This document shows, piece after piece, positions 43,491-55,079 of a DNA stretch of 64,000 bases. The stretch is from Lactuca virosa (lineage: Eukaryota; Streptophyta; Magnoliopsida; Asterales; Asteraceae). Numbering within the stretch: the first letter of the stretch is position 1; each line of letters begins with the position of its first letter. Made by a program: the position numbers and the translations under genes. Below the pieces are notes generated by a model that saw only the letters and a program-made list of their open reading frames with translations, searched no databases and was not told the DNA's origin. The stretch lies in the NCBI GenBank assembly GCA_928212115.1, contig CAKMRJ010001112.1, positions 410,250,598 through 410,314,597 of the forward strand. Direction: 5' to 3'.

Positions 43491-45129
43491 TATTAAATGG
43501 TCCTCGACTCAAGATGATTAAATAAAAACTAGTCAATTTAAGTTTTATTTAAGGGCTAAATTTGATAAATAGCAATGTACTTATATCATTTGCTTATTCT
43601 ACAACCATATATTCATTTTACAACCATATATTCATTTTGTCTTATTACATTATTGTGCTTACTTCTTATAGCAATACATTTTCACTTTCTTATCCGTAAT
43701 AGCAAATTACATTCAATGGCTTCTTCTCCCGATTGCTACTTGTAGTAGTCTTACACTAATTGTGGATTATATATATACACCTTCTTTTAAAGCATAAAAA
43801 AATAAAACATCATATTTTTTAGTTTTAAATAAAAAATAAATTACAAAATGATATTTTCAAAGAAACTTTTGTATACTTTTTTAACTGTGCATCTATATTT
43901 ATACAACTTTTTTCGAGCATAGAAATTATAAAATTTGACATTTTTATTTCTTATTTGAAAAAATAAATTCCTACAAAAAACCAACATTATTCATTAATAC
44001 GTAATTGATATTTTTCTAGTTTTTTACACCGACATGTATATCATTTACCGGGGCATAAAAATGTATAAATATTGATATATTTATTTCTTTTTTTAAATAA
44101 AATAAAGTCTATGTGCATCAATGCATATACATATACACAAGGTTCTAAAAAGCTCGTCATGGCCCCGCCATGGCTCCAAGGCTTGTGTCTGCCGTCAAGT
44201 TTTATCAAAACGTCACCTTAACTCCTATATGTGTAAAAAATATAATAATAGTTGAAAATACATATTAAATTTTTAAATATATACAAAATTGCCGCCTTGA
44301 GTCACGTCTTATAAACGACGTGACTCGTCAAGGCTCGGAAAAGCTTGAGGCTTGACATTGCTGCCAAGTCACACATTACGTTATTTAGAACATTGCATAT
44401 ACATGGATCATTTTCATAAAAATATGCAAAGGTATTTATACATATCAAATTTATTTTATTAAAAAGGAAAAACAAAAGCATCAATATTTATAATTTTGTT
44501 ATGCTCTATTAAATGATATACAAATTAATATAGTTTTTTATAAAATTTATACATTAATGCATATGATGTTTTGTCTTTTATTTTTGGAAGACTTTAAAAT
44601 TTTTTCAAAAAATAAAACTAAAAATGTCAAACTTCATATTTTTACGCTCTAAAAATAATATACATATGGAAACACAGTTTTAAAATATTTAAAAGCTTTT
44701 TTGAAAGTTTAGTATTTTTTATTTTTTATTTTCGTAAAAAGAAACGTTTATTATTTTTTTTATGTTCTAAAAGCAGGTATGCATTTTAATATGTAATTAC
44801 AAGTTTAAAAAAACACTTTAAAATTTTGAAGTTTTTAACATTAATTATTAAAATATAACTATTTTAATATGAACCTTTTTTTATGTATAATTCTCTAGTA
44901 CTATTACTTTTAACTACTGCTATAGCTATTAATTTTGAAATTTACTTATTTGAGTCCGTAGAAATTTTATAAGAAAACTAGCAAGAAGCTAGAAAAAGGA
45001 AGTCATCACAACAAATTAAAAGCTAAAAAAGGATTATGTAACCAAGAGGTCCAACCAATTTTAGTTTTTCTACACCTATTGGAAATCCAAAAAAAAAGGA
45101 TCTATCTATCACCTCATCCAAAATAAAAG
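43491..45129. other. AT-rich intergenic; one small hairpin
   Basis: No gene seen. GAGTCACGTC (44299-44308) and GACGTGACTC (44317-44326) form a perfect 10-bp inverted repeat with an 8-bp loop. The stretch from 44150 to 44390 is locally GC-richer than its surroundings. Confidence 0.5.
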
Positions 45130-45790
45130 ATTTCCTAGGTTGAGTCGTTCCAAAAAATGGTAGAATTACGAAAATCCCATAAACACCATAACGTAGTCAA
45201 AATGACCGCATCAAAGGCTTCGCGTTGCCCACTTTTTAAGGAAATAGAATCTCACCACGAAAAGAGATAATCAATAGAGCAAAGTTGAGGAATTTTGACA
45301 CCCCACCAAATACCAACATGAGTCTGTATCTCTAGCAGCTGGCTACAAACGGCATAAAGGTGATCAATAGACTCAGCGGTATTGGAACAAACAGGGCATA
45401 TAATTGAATCCATAGTAATCCCTCGGAGAGAAAGATTCTCTCTAGTAGGAATACTTCGTAACTGCAATCTCCAAATAAAAATATTCACCTTGATTGGCAC
45501 CCAATTATTCCATCGAGTTTCAAAACCACCCGTATACAACATATGACTATCCAAAAAACTCTGGTTAAAGAAACGGTAAAGGAATCGGAAACATCAATAG
45601 TCCACCCCAAACAATCCGGAATCGATTGAAGATGAACATCTTGCATCGAGGAAGTAAAAGCAATCCATTGAGTTTGCTCAATACCCCCTCTGGGGGTCCG
45701 CATGAGAAGAACAAAGTCTCATCCAAGTAGCACTCTATCACGAACTGACAGAGATCTATGAGGATCAAAAGCAAAAATCCTATGAACAAA
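45130..45790 (-). pseudogene. LINE (non-LTR) remnant: C-terminal zinc-binding domain
   Basis: On the - strand RTPRGGIEQTQW (about 45705) is followed after a frame change by TRWNNWVPIKVNIFIWRLQL and RSIPTRENLSLRGITMDSII. Then come CPVCSNTAESIDHLYAVC and, past another frame change, TTLWCLWDFRNSTIFW (about 45150-45200). This order is the zf-RVT region at the end of plant L1-type reverse transcriptases. The RT core is absent, so the copy is truncated. Confidence 0.85.
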
Positions 45791-45805
45791 GTCTCATCCA
45801 GGCAA

Positions 45806-45891
45806 GACTGGCTGTCTATAATGAGAAGTAAAATATAACTATAATGTATATATTTTGCATCATCAAATCTATATAAATAAGAGTCCCAATA
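45806..45891 (-). repeat. Copia LTR fragment, start of a 3' LTR
   Basis: Similar over about 85 bp to 51906-51993, reading TATTGGGACTCTTATTTATA on the - strand. It is preceded by a purine tract AAATAGGGGGAGAT (45892-45905). That tract next to TGTTGGGACTC suggests a SIRE/Maximus-like copia element (inference). The fragment ends where the LINE remnant begins. Confidence 0.65.
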
Positions 45892-47034
45892 ATCTCCCCC
45901 TATTTGACGATGTCAAAAAAAAACTAATAAAGAATGAAATAATAAAAGAACTAACTACATATAAAGTAGAATGTTGATATCTTCTCTCCTTTAGATCCAA
46001 CTCTGTCACACCCCCGAACCAGACGGCGGAAACGTCCGGGGGATCGTGTGACTAACAATTGAATTATCATTACAGTGAATATAAATGAAACATAACATCA
46101 TCATCACCATGCATAATTTAATACAACTGTCATTGTTTACGTCAAGTATAATCTTTTAAGTTACATGACCAAAACATTCACTGGATGATGTTTAACAGTA
46201 CACGAAACAAAATCCCATATTCTTGATGATTCTTCTGCCTAACGAGTCCCTGAGAATACAAGTTATTTTGAAAACGTCAACATATATTATGTTGGTGAGT
46301 TCATAAGCATGTTTTACTGAAAAGTTTTGTATAGTTCGTAAAGCACCAGAAAATCCGATATTTTCTGTAAAGTGGTTTGAAAATGATGTGTCAAAATCAA
46401 GTATTAATGCATGTGCGTTTACTGCTTTTGAAATGTATAAATAAACAAAAATGTAATCCAGATAGAAACCCTGTATTTTTCTGTTGTAAGTGGAAGGTGA
46501 TGTATAAATGTATTTATCCCAGAAAATCTGATATTTTCTGCATATAAAAGTATCGAAATCATAAAATTTCCAAGACCGTGTATCGATGTATGTATGTTTT
46601 TAGTATCGTCTAGATTTGTATAAATATACCGAAATCCTTGATGAAGTTAGTCTCTAAGTGAGCCGTTACAACCATGCTTGATAATGACTAATTCGCCCGT
46701 CTTGACGTTTTCAGGCGCCAGTTTTGATATAGCTAAAGTTTGTCGCCCTAGACTAGCCTAGTCTAGCTGTAGCGAGAAGCTAAGGCGTGGGGGGTCACCC
46801 CATATAGATATATACACAAACTCCCGCTCTCCCTCCAGGAAACTCTGGTTATAACTACAGGCTACGATTGTACACTCAAAGGTGCCAACCGACAAGTCTC
46901 ACTAGAATCTCAACCTCTAATACCATGTTTAATGTTTACGTGTATGTTGTATGTTATCAAATCCAAAGGTACATATATAAGTATACGAAGTTCAATAATT
47001 ATGTAAAGATATAGTTACGATCTACTAAGCATGT

Positions 47035-47290
47035 GAATTTTTGTCCAAGCCCAATTAGCATGTAAATGGATCACAAAGGCCCAATAACATGTAAGTGGGT
47101 AATTTGGGCCCAATAGGTATGTAAATGGACCACAAAGGCCCAACAAACATGTGACCCATAACTCAGGCCCAAATTAACATGTAAATGGGTCGCAAGGCCC
47201 AATAAACATGTCATGGAAAATATTGGGCTCAATATACACTTGAATGGGCCCTTAAGGCCCATTGGCCATATAACGTGAATATTAGACCCA
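47035..47290. repeat. Imperfect tandem repeat in the solo LTR
   Basis: GGCCCAATA or a close variant followed by ACATGTAAATGG recurs six to seven times at roughly 30-45 bp spacing. Confidence 0.8.
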
Positions 47291-48779
47291 ATAAAATTGT
47301 TATCGATGTATTTCACTCATTTGTTATTATTTCGTTGATTGTCTTAGTTCGAGGTTTACCGAATTGAATATAAAAGTCCTTTTTTGTAAAAACGACGTTC
47401 TTGGCCAATAAGCCTCAAATTTTCAATTAAGGCCCAATCTTAATAAAAATAACACTTTTGTCCCCATTTTGCTCAAAACTTGTATTTATAGCTAGTTTTG
47501 GTAAAAATAACATTTCTAACCCATTTTTGTCAAAAATATCATTTTTGGCTTGATTTTTGTGAAAATACACATTTTTAGGGTTTTTGACTTTTCTGACCCG
47601 GTTGTTGGAAAATTTGTAGAAAAATCATCGTAAGTCGAAATTTGGATCCGTAAACTCTGGAAGTTTGGAAATTTTGTCTACTTTGTTCATAATGTTTCTC
47701 ATAATTTTTAATCGTCTCTAACAAGTGTGAAATTGCTCACCTTCACAGGCTGGTCCAAAATTATTTCAAATATGATAGACAGTTTTGTAAAATTCGCCAA
47801 AAATTGTAGAAAAATCGTATGAAAACGTGAGAGTAGTCATTTTAAAGGTATAAACCTGAACTTTGTTCATGTAAAACATTTTTGAAAAATATTATCATTA
47901 AGGTGGTCAAAACAGTTCTAGATTGGACCAAAACTTTTCTGTCAAGGGCTGATTTTTGAGTTTAGTTTATAGATCTTTGAACACAACACTCATTTTTGCT
48001 ATTTTAAGTGTATAAATCCCATATCTACAAGTTTACATGTATTATATGTGATAACACATACTTTTCTCAAGGCTTTCATGTAGATCCAAAGTGATAAACT
48101 TCATATTCTTAACATATTTCTAGATTTATGAAGAAAATAACACATAGTCACAAAATCAACTAAGAAATCACACAAGACATGCATATAACACATAGATCTA
48201 CACATTTTACTTGTATTCTCCCCCAAAAATCATGTAAAAACCGAAAACAAGGGGGTATGAACTCACCTTTGCTTGTTGTTCTCGGTTTTGAAGAAGAAAT
48301 GAAGAGATTTTTGGTCCTAGCAACACCTTGATGTAGATTTCGAGCTTATGAAGTTTTCTAGGAGTATAATCACCAAAAGCTTGTTTAGAAGGAATGATCT
48401 AACACAAAAATGAAGTTGTTTAGCTATAATGTGTGATGACTTACCCAAGATTGATGATCTTTAGTGAAGATCTTCTTGAAACACCTAGAGATCTCGAAAA
48501 TTTGGATGGAAGGAAGGAGGATGTTCTTGAGTGTTTTGAGAGAGTTTTCTTAAAAGATTTTTGAGAGAATGAGGGTGGTGTGAGGTGTTTTGGCCGAGAA
48601 TAAGAAGAAGAGAGGAGAGAGGGAGTGAGGTGATGTGCATGGAGATCCTCCATGCAATAAAGAGGTGGCAAGCTCTCATAATTCCTCTAATTTCCCTTTA
48701 TTTTTCTTTTCTTTTCCTCATTGGACCGAGAATTGGGCTTAAGATGGATGAAATTGAATTAATTTGGCCCACTCCTGGC

Positions 48780-49150
48780 TTTGCTCGATTTTGTGAAGCC
48801 CAATAAATATGTTTCGACCCATTGGGCCCTTAAGTGTATTTACGGCCCAATTTGACATAAAAGAATGGATTTATAGCCTATTAGGGTTAATTGGATTAGT
48901 TATGGCCCAATAAGGCCCATTAGGGTTAGAATGAATCATTCTAAGTCCAATGGTCGAAAATGTTATAGGTTTATGAATGTGGTCCATTTAGAGCCCATTT
49001 AAGGGTAAACTAATTTATTTTGGACCCAAAATGGCCCAAAATGCTAAGTTTTATGGAAGTGGGTCCAATTAGAGCCCATTAAGGGTCCTAAGCCCAAAAT
49101 AGTCAAATTGGAAGCTTATTGGTCCATTAGGCCCAATAAGGAGATCCTAG
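48780..49150 (-). promoter_or_regulatory. Cluster of site II-like (GGCCCA) and telo-box-like (AGGGTTA) words
   Basis: About ten GCCCA/TGGGC words, including TTGGGCCC at 48821-48828 and GGCCCAATAAGGCCCATTAG near 48903-48922. AGGGTTA occurs near 48883 and 48922. They lie upstream of the CT-rich leader-like stretch on the - strand. In plant genes this pair marks promoters of ribosomal-protein and cell-division genes; a role here is inference. Confidence 0.55.
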
Positions 49151-49325
49151 TCCATTATGGACTCAAACTGAGATTTTTAGGGTTTTCAGACTCCTTGTTG
49201 AACATGAGAGGTGCATTTGAATGAGCATAGAGTAGGATATTCGCTTAGAGTACAAGTTATTATACTAGTTGAATGATTACATGAGAGTAGAATTTCTTAG
49301 CAAAAATATCAGTTGTGACAAACTC

Positions 49326-50844
49326 CCCCTCAATTAAACATTCGAGTTTTGCTCCCCCCCCCCCCTAGATGTATAATCTTCTTCTTTCAAGAGTGTCTAC
49401 TATTCAATGAATGATAAAGTGACAACCTAGTAGAACTAAACATTTCTCCCCATTTTTTACAACATCAATAATAACTACCTTCTTTCTGATTTTCTTTAAG
49501 AAGAAAACAAGTAACCTGAAATGAAAGAAAACATCAAATAAAGTTAAAGGATAAGAGAGGATTTGGTGTATCACACTATTGTGTTGTGGCAATGGTAGAT
49601 CACTTACACAGTTTTGCGTAGTCTTTCAGCGTATGGTTTTATACGTTGAATCATTAACCACTTCAATTAGAAGAAAAATAGCGAGAGTGGGTAGGTGCAT
49701 GTAATATATCACAGTACATGATATACCCATCGGCACAGATAATTCAAGTTCTCATCAGTATCTGGCATTTCACATTGAATCATAAAGCTTTTAAGAAGAA
49801 TTTAAGGGCAAGAATGGGTTGGTGCCTAGGATAAACTACAATACATATCTTATCCATCGTCACATAGGTTCAAACTTTTATTAGTGTATGGTATCATAAA
49901 GTGAATCATTAAGCTCTATATTAGAAGACATGTAGGGAGTAATAGTTAAAATATTGGAGTTTATCCATCGTCAATTCGTAATGGTACCATGTCATACCTC
50001 AGACTAGGAGGTCAAGGACATGAATAAACCTTTGTCATTGAAGGACCAGAAAAGTATCTCTTACATTGATGACAATGCAATTAGGGTAAGCCACTGGGTA
50101 ATGCTTGATGTTTCAGCAGAACATGAGGCTTGATGCATACGGCAAGCATGCTTCTAGGAACAAGGTCAGGAAAGAAATGATGAATCAAGAAAATAAACAC
50201 CCAAGCCTTACAATAATTTTCTTATCAGGACTAGGCAATCTCATTCTGAAAGATATGTCAATGCATAACAATCAGTGTGAGTGGGTGACTCAGTGTCATC
50301 TCATCATATGGTCTCACTGATGAGATACTTAGAGAGATTTTAGGCACATACAACAACATGTTTCTAGTGATAATGGTTTGTCAAAAGTTACATACTTGGC
50401 TTATGAAATACCACCATCAAATCATAAATGGTACAAAGAGTAACCATACATGATGAGGCATAGGTTTCAGCTTCAAAAACCATTTTGACCAGCATGTCAA
50501 TTTTCAGCTCAGTTTCCTTTGTCAAACTTGATTGTTCCCCCTAAGCTTGTGGTTCATTTCTTTCAACACTTTGATACACTTTGTCAGCACAATGAATGAT
50601 CATAAAGAATGACATTTCTCGTCGATTCTATGAAAGTGGTGCAATGCTGTTGCAAATCTTGAACCAAATGTGTATTGACACATTAGGTAGACTGTCACCA
50701 AGACCCACTTGAAGCTTTCTTTTCTTAAGCAAAAGAAACATCACGTGATCAAACATTCATGCTATGTATTATTTAATCTATAAATTAGTGTCTGAAACCA
50801 AAGAACCTTGTACACATAATAAAGACATGATTGTTACCACTTGA
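49326..50844. other. Noncoding remnant, probably internal to the SIRE-like element
   Basis: No reading frame recognised. A run of 13 C residues occurs near 49353-49365 and CCCCCT purine-tract-like words (on the - strand) near 49325 and 49366. Repeated phrases such as CAGTACATGATATACCCATCG (49712) and related text near 49850 hint at internal repetition. Confidence 0.4.
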
Positions 50845-51993
50845 CATATCCCAAACCCTAATACATGTATATGAATCTAATTGAAATGCGGAATAATAAC
50901 ACAAGTATTTGACAAATAATAACTAATATTATTTATCGAGTTTTCACTAAGAAGAATCTTCTCACCAAGAGAACAAGTATAATGATTCAGAACTCACCAA
51001 GAACTCTAAATCAGCTCTACAGAAATTCTATCTCTCAGAAACAATACAAATCATCAACTCTCAACTAATGATAGAGGCTGTTATAAATACTACTCTAAAC
51101 CTAGGAGATAAGAGTTATGCAGATTCTCCAGATCTTTTATTTAATTCAAATCTTTGATTTGAAGGGATTGAAACTTCAATGATAAATGTAGATATGGTAT
51201 TTTAAGGAACAAATCAGATAAGATCTTTAGAAAACTTCTTCACCAAGTCATTATGATCTGATCCAGATTCGGATATCAGCATCAGTTCATCATACACTGA
51301 TCAGTGGTATTAGCGCCAGGGAGTCACGTTGATCAGGGGCATCAACATCAGGGATTCATGATGATCAGATTCAGCTTCAGCTAGAGTAGCTTCAGCTTCA
51401 TCAGAGTGTATAACCATCAGTGTATGCCATCCGTCTTCAAATTATCAACGTCAGGGAGTCATGTTGATCAGGGCATCAATGTCAGTGTTAGGAAGTCATC
51501 CATTAATCAGCTTATGGTTCAGCAGATAGTGTATGACCATCAGTGTACATCAGTCTTCAACTTATCAGTGTCTCATATGATCATTATGTCATCAATGTAA
51601 GTACTTCAACGTATGGACACATTGATCCGGTCTTCAGTTAATGCTCTTCGTGTTGATAATACTTTAAGTGCATGTGGTGCTAATAGTGTCTTCAGTGCCT
51701 TTTGGTCATTAATGGATGATCTTCAACATCAGTGTAAACATGATAGCTTTAGAGATTAGTTCCAGATCTAATCAGTTTAGGCTGCTCAGATCTGGTCTTC
51801 AGTCTTCGACATATGAACTTCCATCAACATATCTTCATATTAACTGTATTAACAAACTCTGACAGATTAGCTTGTCTAAGTTGTATTATTTACATTTTCT
51901 TAGACAATACTGACTGTCTATAATGACCTTAAAATTATAACCATAATGTATATATTTTACATCATCAAATATATACAAATAAGAGTCCCAACA
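50845..51993 (-). repeat. Probable 5' LTR of the SIRE-like copia remnant
   Basis: The end at 51993 reads TGTTGGGACTC on the - strand and matches 45806-45891. The inner limit is not fixed because no PBS was found. Between about 51290 and 51600 words such as GGGAGTCA, TGATCAG and CATCAGTGTA recur many times, giving a low-complexity appearance. Confidence 0.5.
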
Positions 51994-52862
51994 ATGTCAT
52001 TATAATGAAGAATAATAAAAACCTCAAATAAAAATACAAATCATTAACTAATTTGATAATCTTGGGTTTAAGTTATAAAATAAGTAAAATACAATAAAAT
52101 CAAATAAATCATTATCAAATTTGTTTCATATACACACGGTTTCCTCGTTGATAATGATTGTATGGTCATTTTTAATCCATAATACATAAATAAAACTATT
52201 TAGTTACTCTAGTAATATATTTAACAAACAAATAAATTTAAAACTTTAACATTGTAATATGGCTTGAAACATAGCAAAACAAAACTCAAACCAACACAAA
52301 AATCTTTAAACTTTTGTATTCTTCTTAATCAATTATCACAACATAAGTTTGAAGTACTTTAAAGGTTAATATTAAATAGTAATAATTAATCAAAATTTAA
52401 AAATTCAAATAAATATGGTAAATGATAAACATATTAACTAGATTTAGGTAGAAGTTTGACGAGTTAATTATGGGATGCTCAATTCTTATTAACTGCTTAA
52501 TTAATTAACATATTTCTTTTATATAACATATTTAAATACCCATTACTTAATAATTGATAATCTCACCATAAGTATGAAGTAATCGAAAAGGTTAATGTTA
52601 ATTTTTAATATTTAATAAATGCTTTGTGTCGAGTGGCTGATGGATTAGCAAGTTGTCTCTGAACACAAACTAGTAAGTTAGTTGGTTCTCTTTCAACACG
52701 AACTGATGAGTTAGATAGTTAATCATCATCTTTAACTAACTTCAAATCAGTTTTTTATGAATAATTTTTAAGAACAAATGAAATTCACCATTTCATATGA
52801 TAAATAAAGATTCAATCTTAAAATTAAGTGAAATACATTCTTGCATTCTTAGAATAGACATT
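51994..52862. other. AT-rich, no gene seen
   Basis: No reading frame or repeat assigned. It may be the outer part of the copia element whose gag lies at 55080-56521, interrupted by the solo LTR. Confidence 0.4.
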
Positions 52863-52997
52863 TAATATGTAATATCCGGATGATGAGGTACTTCTAAATT
52901 TCACCCTATAATTTAATTATGTTGCATTTTGGTCCCTAAGTTCAAGAAAGTGTGCAAAAAGGGCCCTAGTGGCATTTCGTAAATTAGCATTGAGGGA

Positions 52998-53080
52998 GTA
53001 CGCCATGTGTACGCGTGTACGCTGAGCATACTAGGGCGCGCCCTAGTACGCTGGGCGTACATCTTGTACGTGGGGCGTAC
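52998..53080. repeat. GTACGC...GCGTAC palindrome cluster
   Basis: 15-mers of the form GTACGC-NNN-GCGTAC at 52998, 53017, 53046 and 53066 with one to three mismatches, plus a perfect 18-bp palindrome ACTAGGGCGCGCCCTAGT at 53030-53047. It lies directly upstream of the TATA-like word. Confidence 0.92.
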
Positions 53081-53706
53081 TTGCCAGATATGGAAATCCT
53101 AATTTTAGGGTTTAGCTCGTATTTAAACCTCATTATAGCCTCATTTCCCCTCACCTCATCAACCACCATTCTCTTAGAACGTTCTTGCAATCATAATTTG
53201 CCTTGTGAAGCCATTCCAAGCTTAAGAGTGTGTGTTTTTGTGCTTTGAAGAGGAAGGAAGGGAGTAAAGCTCACCTTGGAGGAGTGAAGCACTTTGGATC
53301 TTGGATTTATACATCATTGGCAACCTTTTTAAGGTATAAAGTTTGCAACTTTATTCCTCCATCATATAGATATAGAAATGGGTGTTGTAATGATGCTTTT
53401 TGGTCCCAAAATGATGATTCATGAACAAAACATGTTCTTGACTCATTAAGTTGTCCTTTCATACCCTTGGAAGGGTTTTGAGTCATAAAGATGGAGTCCC
53501 AATGGTTGGTTTTTTTCCCTTGCATGTCATTGAGAGTTTTAAGGCATTAAGATGTTGGGTTTTATGGATTTAGCACTTATTGAGCATGCAAGGTCATAAA
53601 GCTGGAAACTTTATGAAACATAATGATATTTTGACCTTGGATCTGCATTTGGACGTGTTAAGATGTTATATTAAGCACTTAATGGGAAAAAGAAGAAGTC
53701 TAGGGT

Positions 53707-53811
53707 CACGCTGAGCGTACCTTGGAGTACGCCCAACATACACGATCAACGACCCTGATATGGTCAACGGAGGAGTACGCCCATCGTACCTCTAGAGTAC
53801 GCCTCACGTAC
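53707..53811. repeat. Second GTACGC...GCGTAC palindrome cluster
   Basis: Related 14-15-mers at 53707, 53727, 53775 and 53797, in the transcribed part of the LTR upstream of the predicted donor at 53995. Confidence 0.88.
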
Positions 53812-54640
53812 GCTTGATGAGTTGATTCGGCTGGGTTGACTCAGTTGACTTATGGAATTTGACCAGGTTTGACCAAGATTGACCTTAAGGGTATTTTGGG
53901 AGTTTGATTGAGATTAGTCACTTGGTTGGAATAGGTGTCGAATGGAGCTGAGATTCGGAGCCGAGACCTCATCAGCTTTTGTCCAGTTTGTGAGGTGAGT
54001 CTTCTTCATTGTACTTGCGGGTCGAAGGCACCAAGGTCGGCCCTAGTATATAGGATGATATTATCCTTAGTGATCTGTAAAATTTGCCTGATTGTTGTTA
54101 ACTGGTTATGTATATGTTATATGTTATGTATATGTCGACATGTTATGTGTGGTTGGGTTGAGGTGGACCAGTGTAGACTGAAGACCAAGAGACCCAGGGC
54201 GTCCCGGATAGACTGTAGGCCTGAGAGGCGTACAAGTCAGGACGAAGGCCCAGAGAACGGTCCAGATAGGCTGAAGGCTCGGTGAGGCGTTACAGTCATG
54301 TTGAAGGTTCTGTGAGCGTTCTAGATATTATGTACGCCGGTACGACATTCTAGTCAGGCTGAAGGCTCTGTATGCATGTTATTTATTATTATGTTTATGT
54401 GGTGGTACTTTGGGGAAAACTCACTAAACGTTGGCTTACAGTTTTGGGTTATGTTTCAGGTACTTTGGATGACCGCGAGAAGGCGAAGGCGTGACCGTAC
54501 ACATCTTCTTGTTATGACTTGTGATTCTGGGAGACTCTGATGTTGGAAAATGTTTTGAAAACTATTTTTTAAACATTTTATGAGTTTGGGTTGATTTTTA
54601 AAAGTTTAAATTATTGTAATTTTTATGACGTTACATAATA

Positions 54641-55079
54641 GAGTGATCATTAGATGATATTGAGCTAACAACTTTGATTTCTCAATGGTCATTCTGACAA
54701 CAATGTTTTTTTAATGATTTCTTGATCTTTTTACTATGTTGATTTAACAAACCTTTGTCAATAATCTTGAATTAGCTCATTTGAAAGTTGGGTTCATTTT
54801 TTTTATTGATCGAAGCTTATCATTAGTTGCTTGATATTGATCACCAATGATTTTGTCCATTTGAAATTGAATTTGATCATTTATCAGCTTAGCAACTCTA
54901 GTGTGAGAAAAAATCCAGTTTTAATAATTTTCTTAATGTTGTTTGAATATTTTACAACTTCATTTCTTTCATCTATAAGAATTTGGTTTAACAGTTTTTG
55001 ATTTTGAAAAATTTAGTGGTGATAGATCAAAAGCTCAACTATTATCATAATTCGTTAAGCATATTATCAAGTTGTTGCT
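54641..55079. other. Degenerate sequence downstream of copia gag remnant
   Basis: AT-rich; no motif assigned. Probably decayed internal sequence of the copia element to its right. Confidence 0.35.

Larger units (their letters stand above)
46004..49320 (-). repeat. Large solo gypsy-type LTR with AACTC target duplications
   Basis: 3317 bp, TGTCACACCC...GTTGTGACA, flanked by AACTC at 45999-46003 and 49321-49325. On the - strand it carries promoter-like words (48780-49150) and a leader-like CT-rich stretch (48700-48540). A 5' splice-like GGGTAAGT lies near 48443-48450 and GGTGAGTTCATA near 48260. GAACTCACC near 46292 is followed by an acceptor-like CTCAGG near 46250. No retrotransposon gene lies inside. 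It is inserted in the SIRE-like remnant. Confidence 0.92.
52868..54635 (+). repeat. Solo gypsy-type LTR with TAATA target duplications
   Basis: 1768 bp, TGTAATATCC...GACGTTACA, flanked by TAATA at 52863-52867 and 54636-54640. In order: palindrome cluster (52998-53080), TATA-like TATTTAAACC (near 53111), second palindrome cluster (53707-53811), donor GAG|GTGAGT (intron start 53995), repeat-rich intron, acceptor TTTCAG|GTACTT (54459/54460), LTR end. The order and the acceptor exon (AAGGCGAAGGCGTGACCGTAC) match the solo LTR at 25782-27931 although most of the rest differs. Confidence 0.93.
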
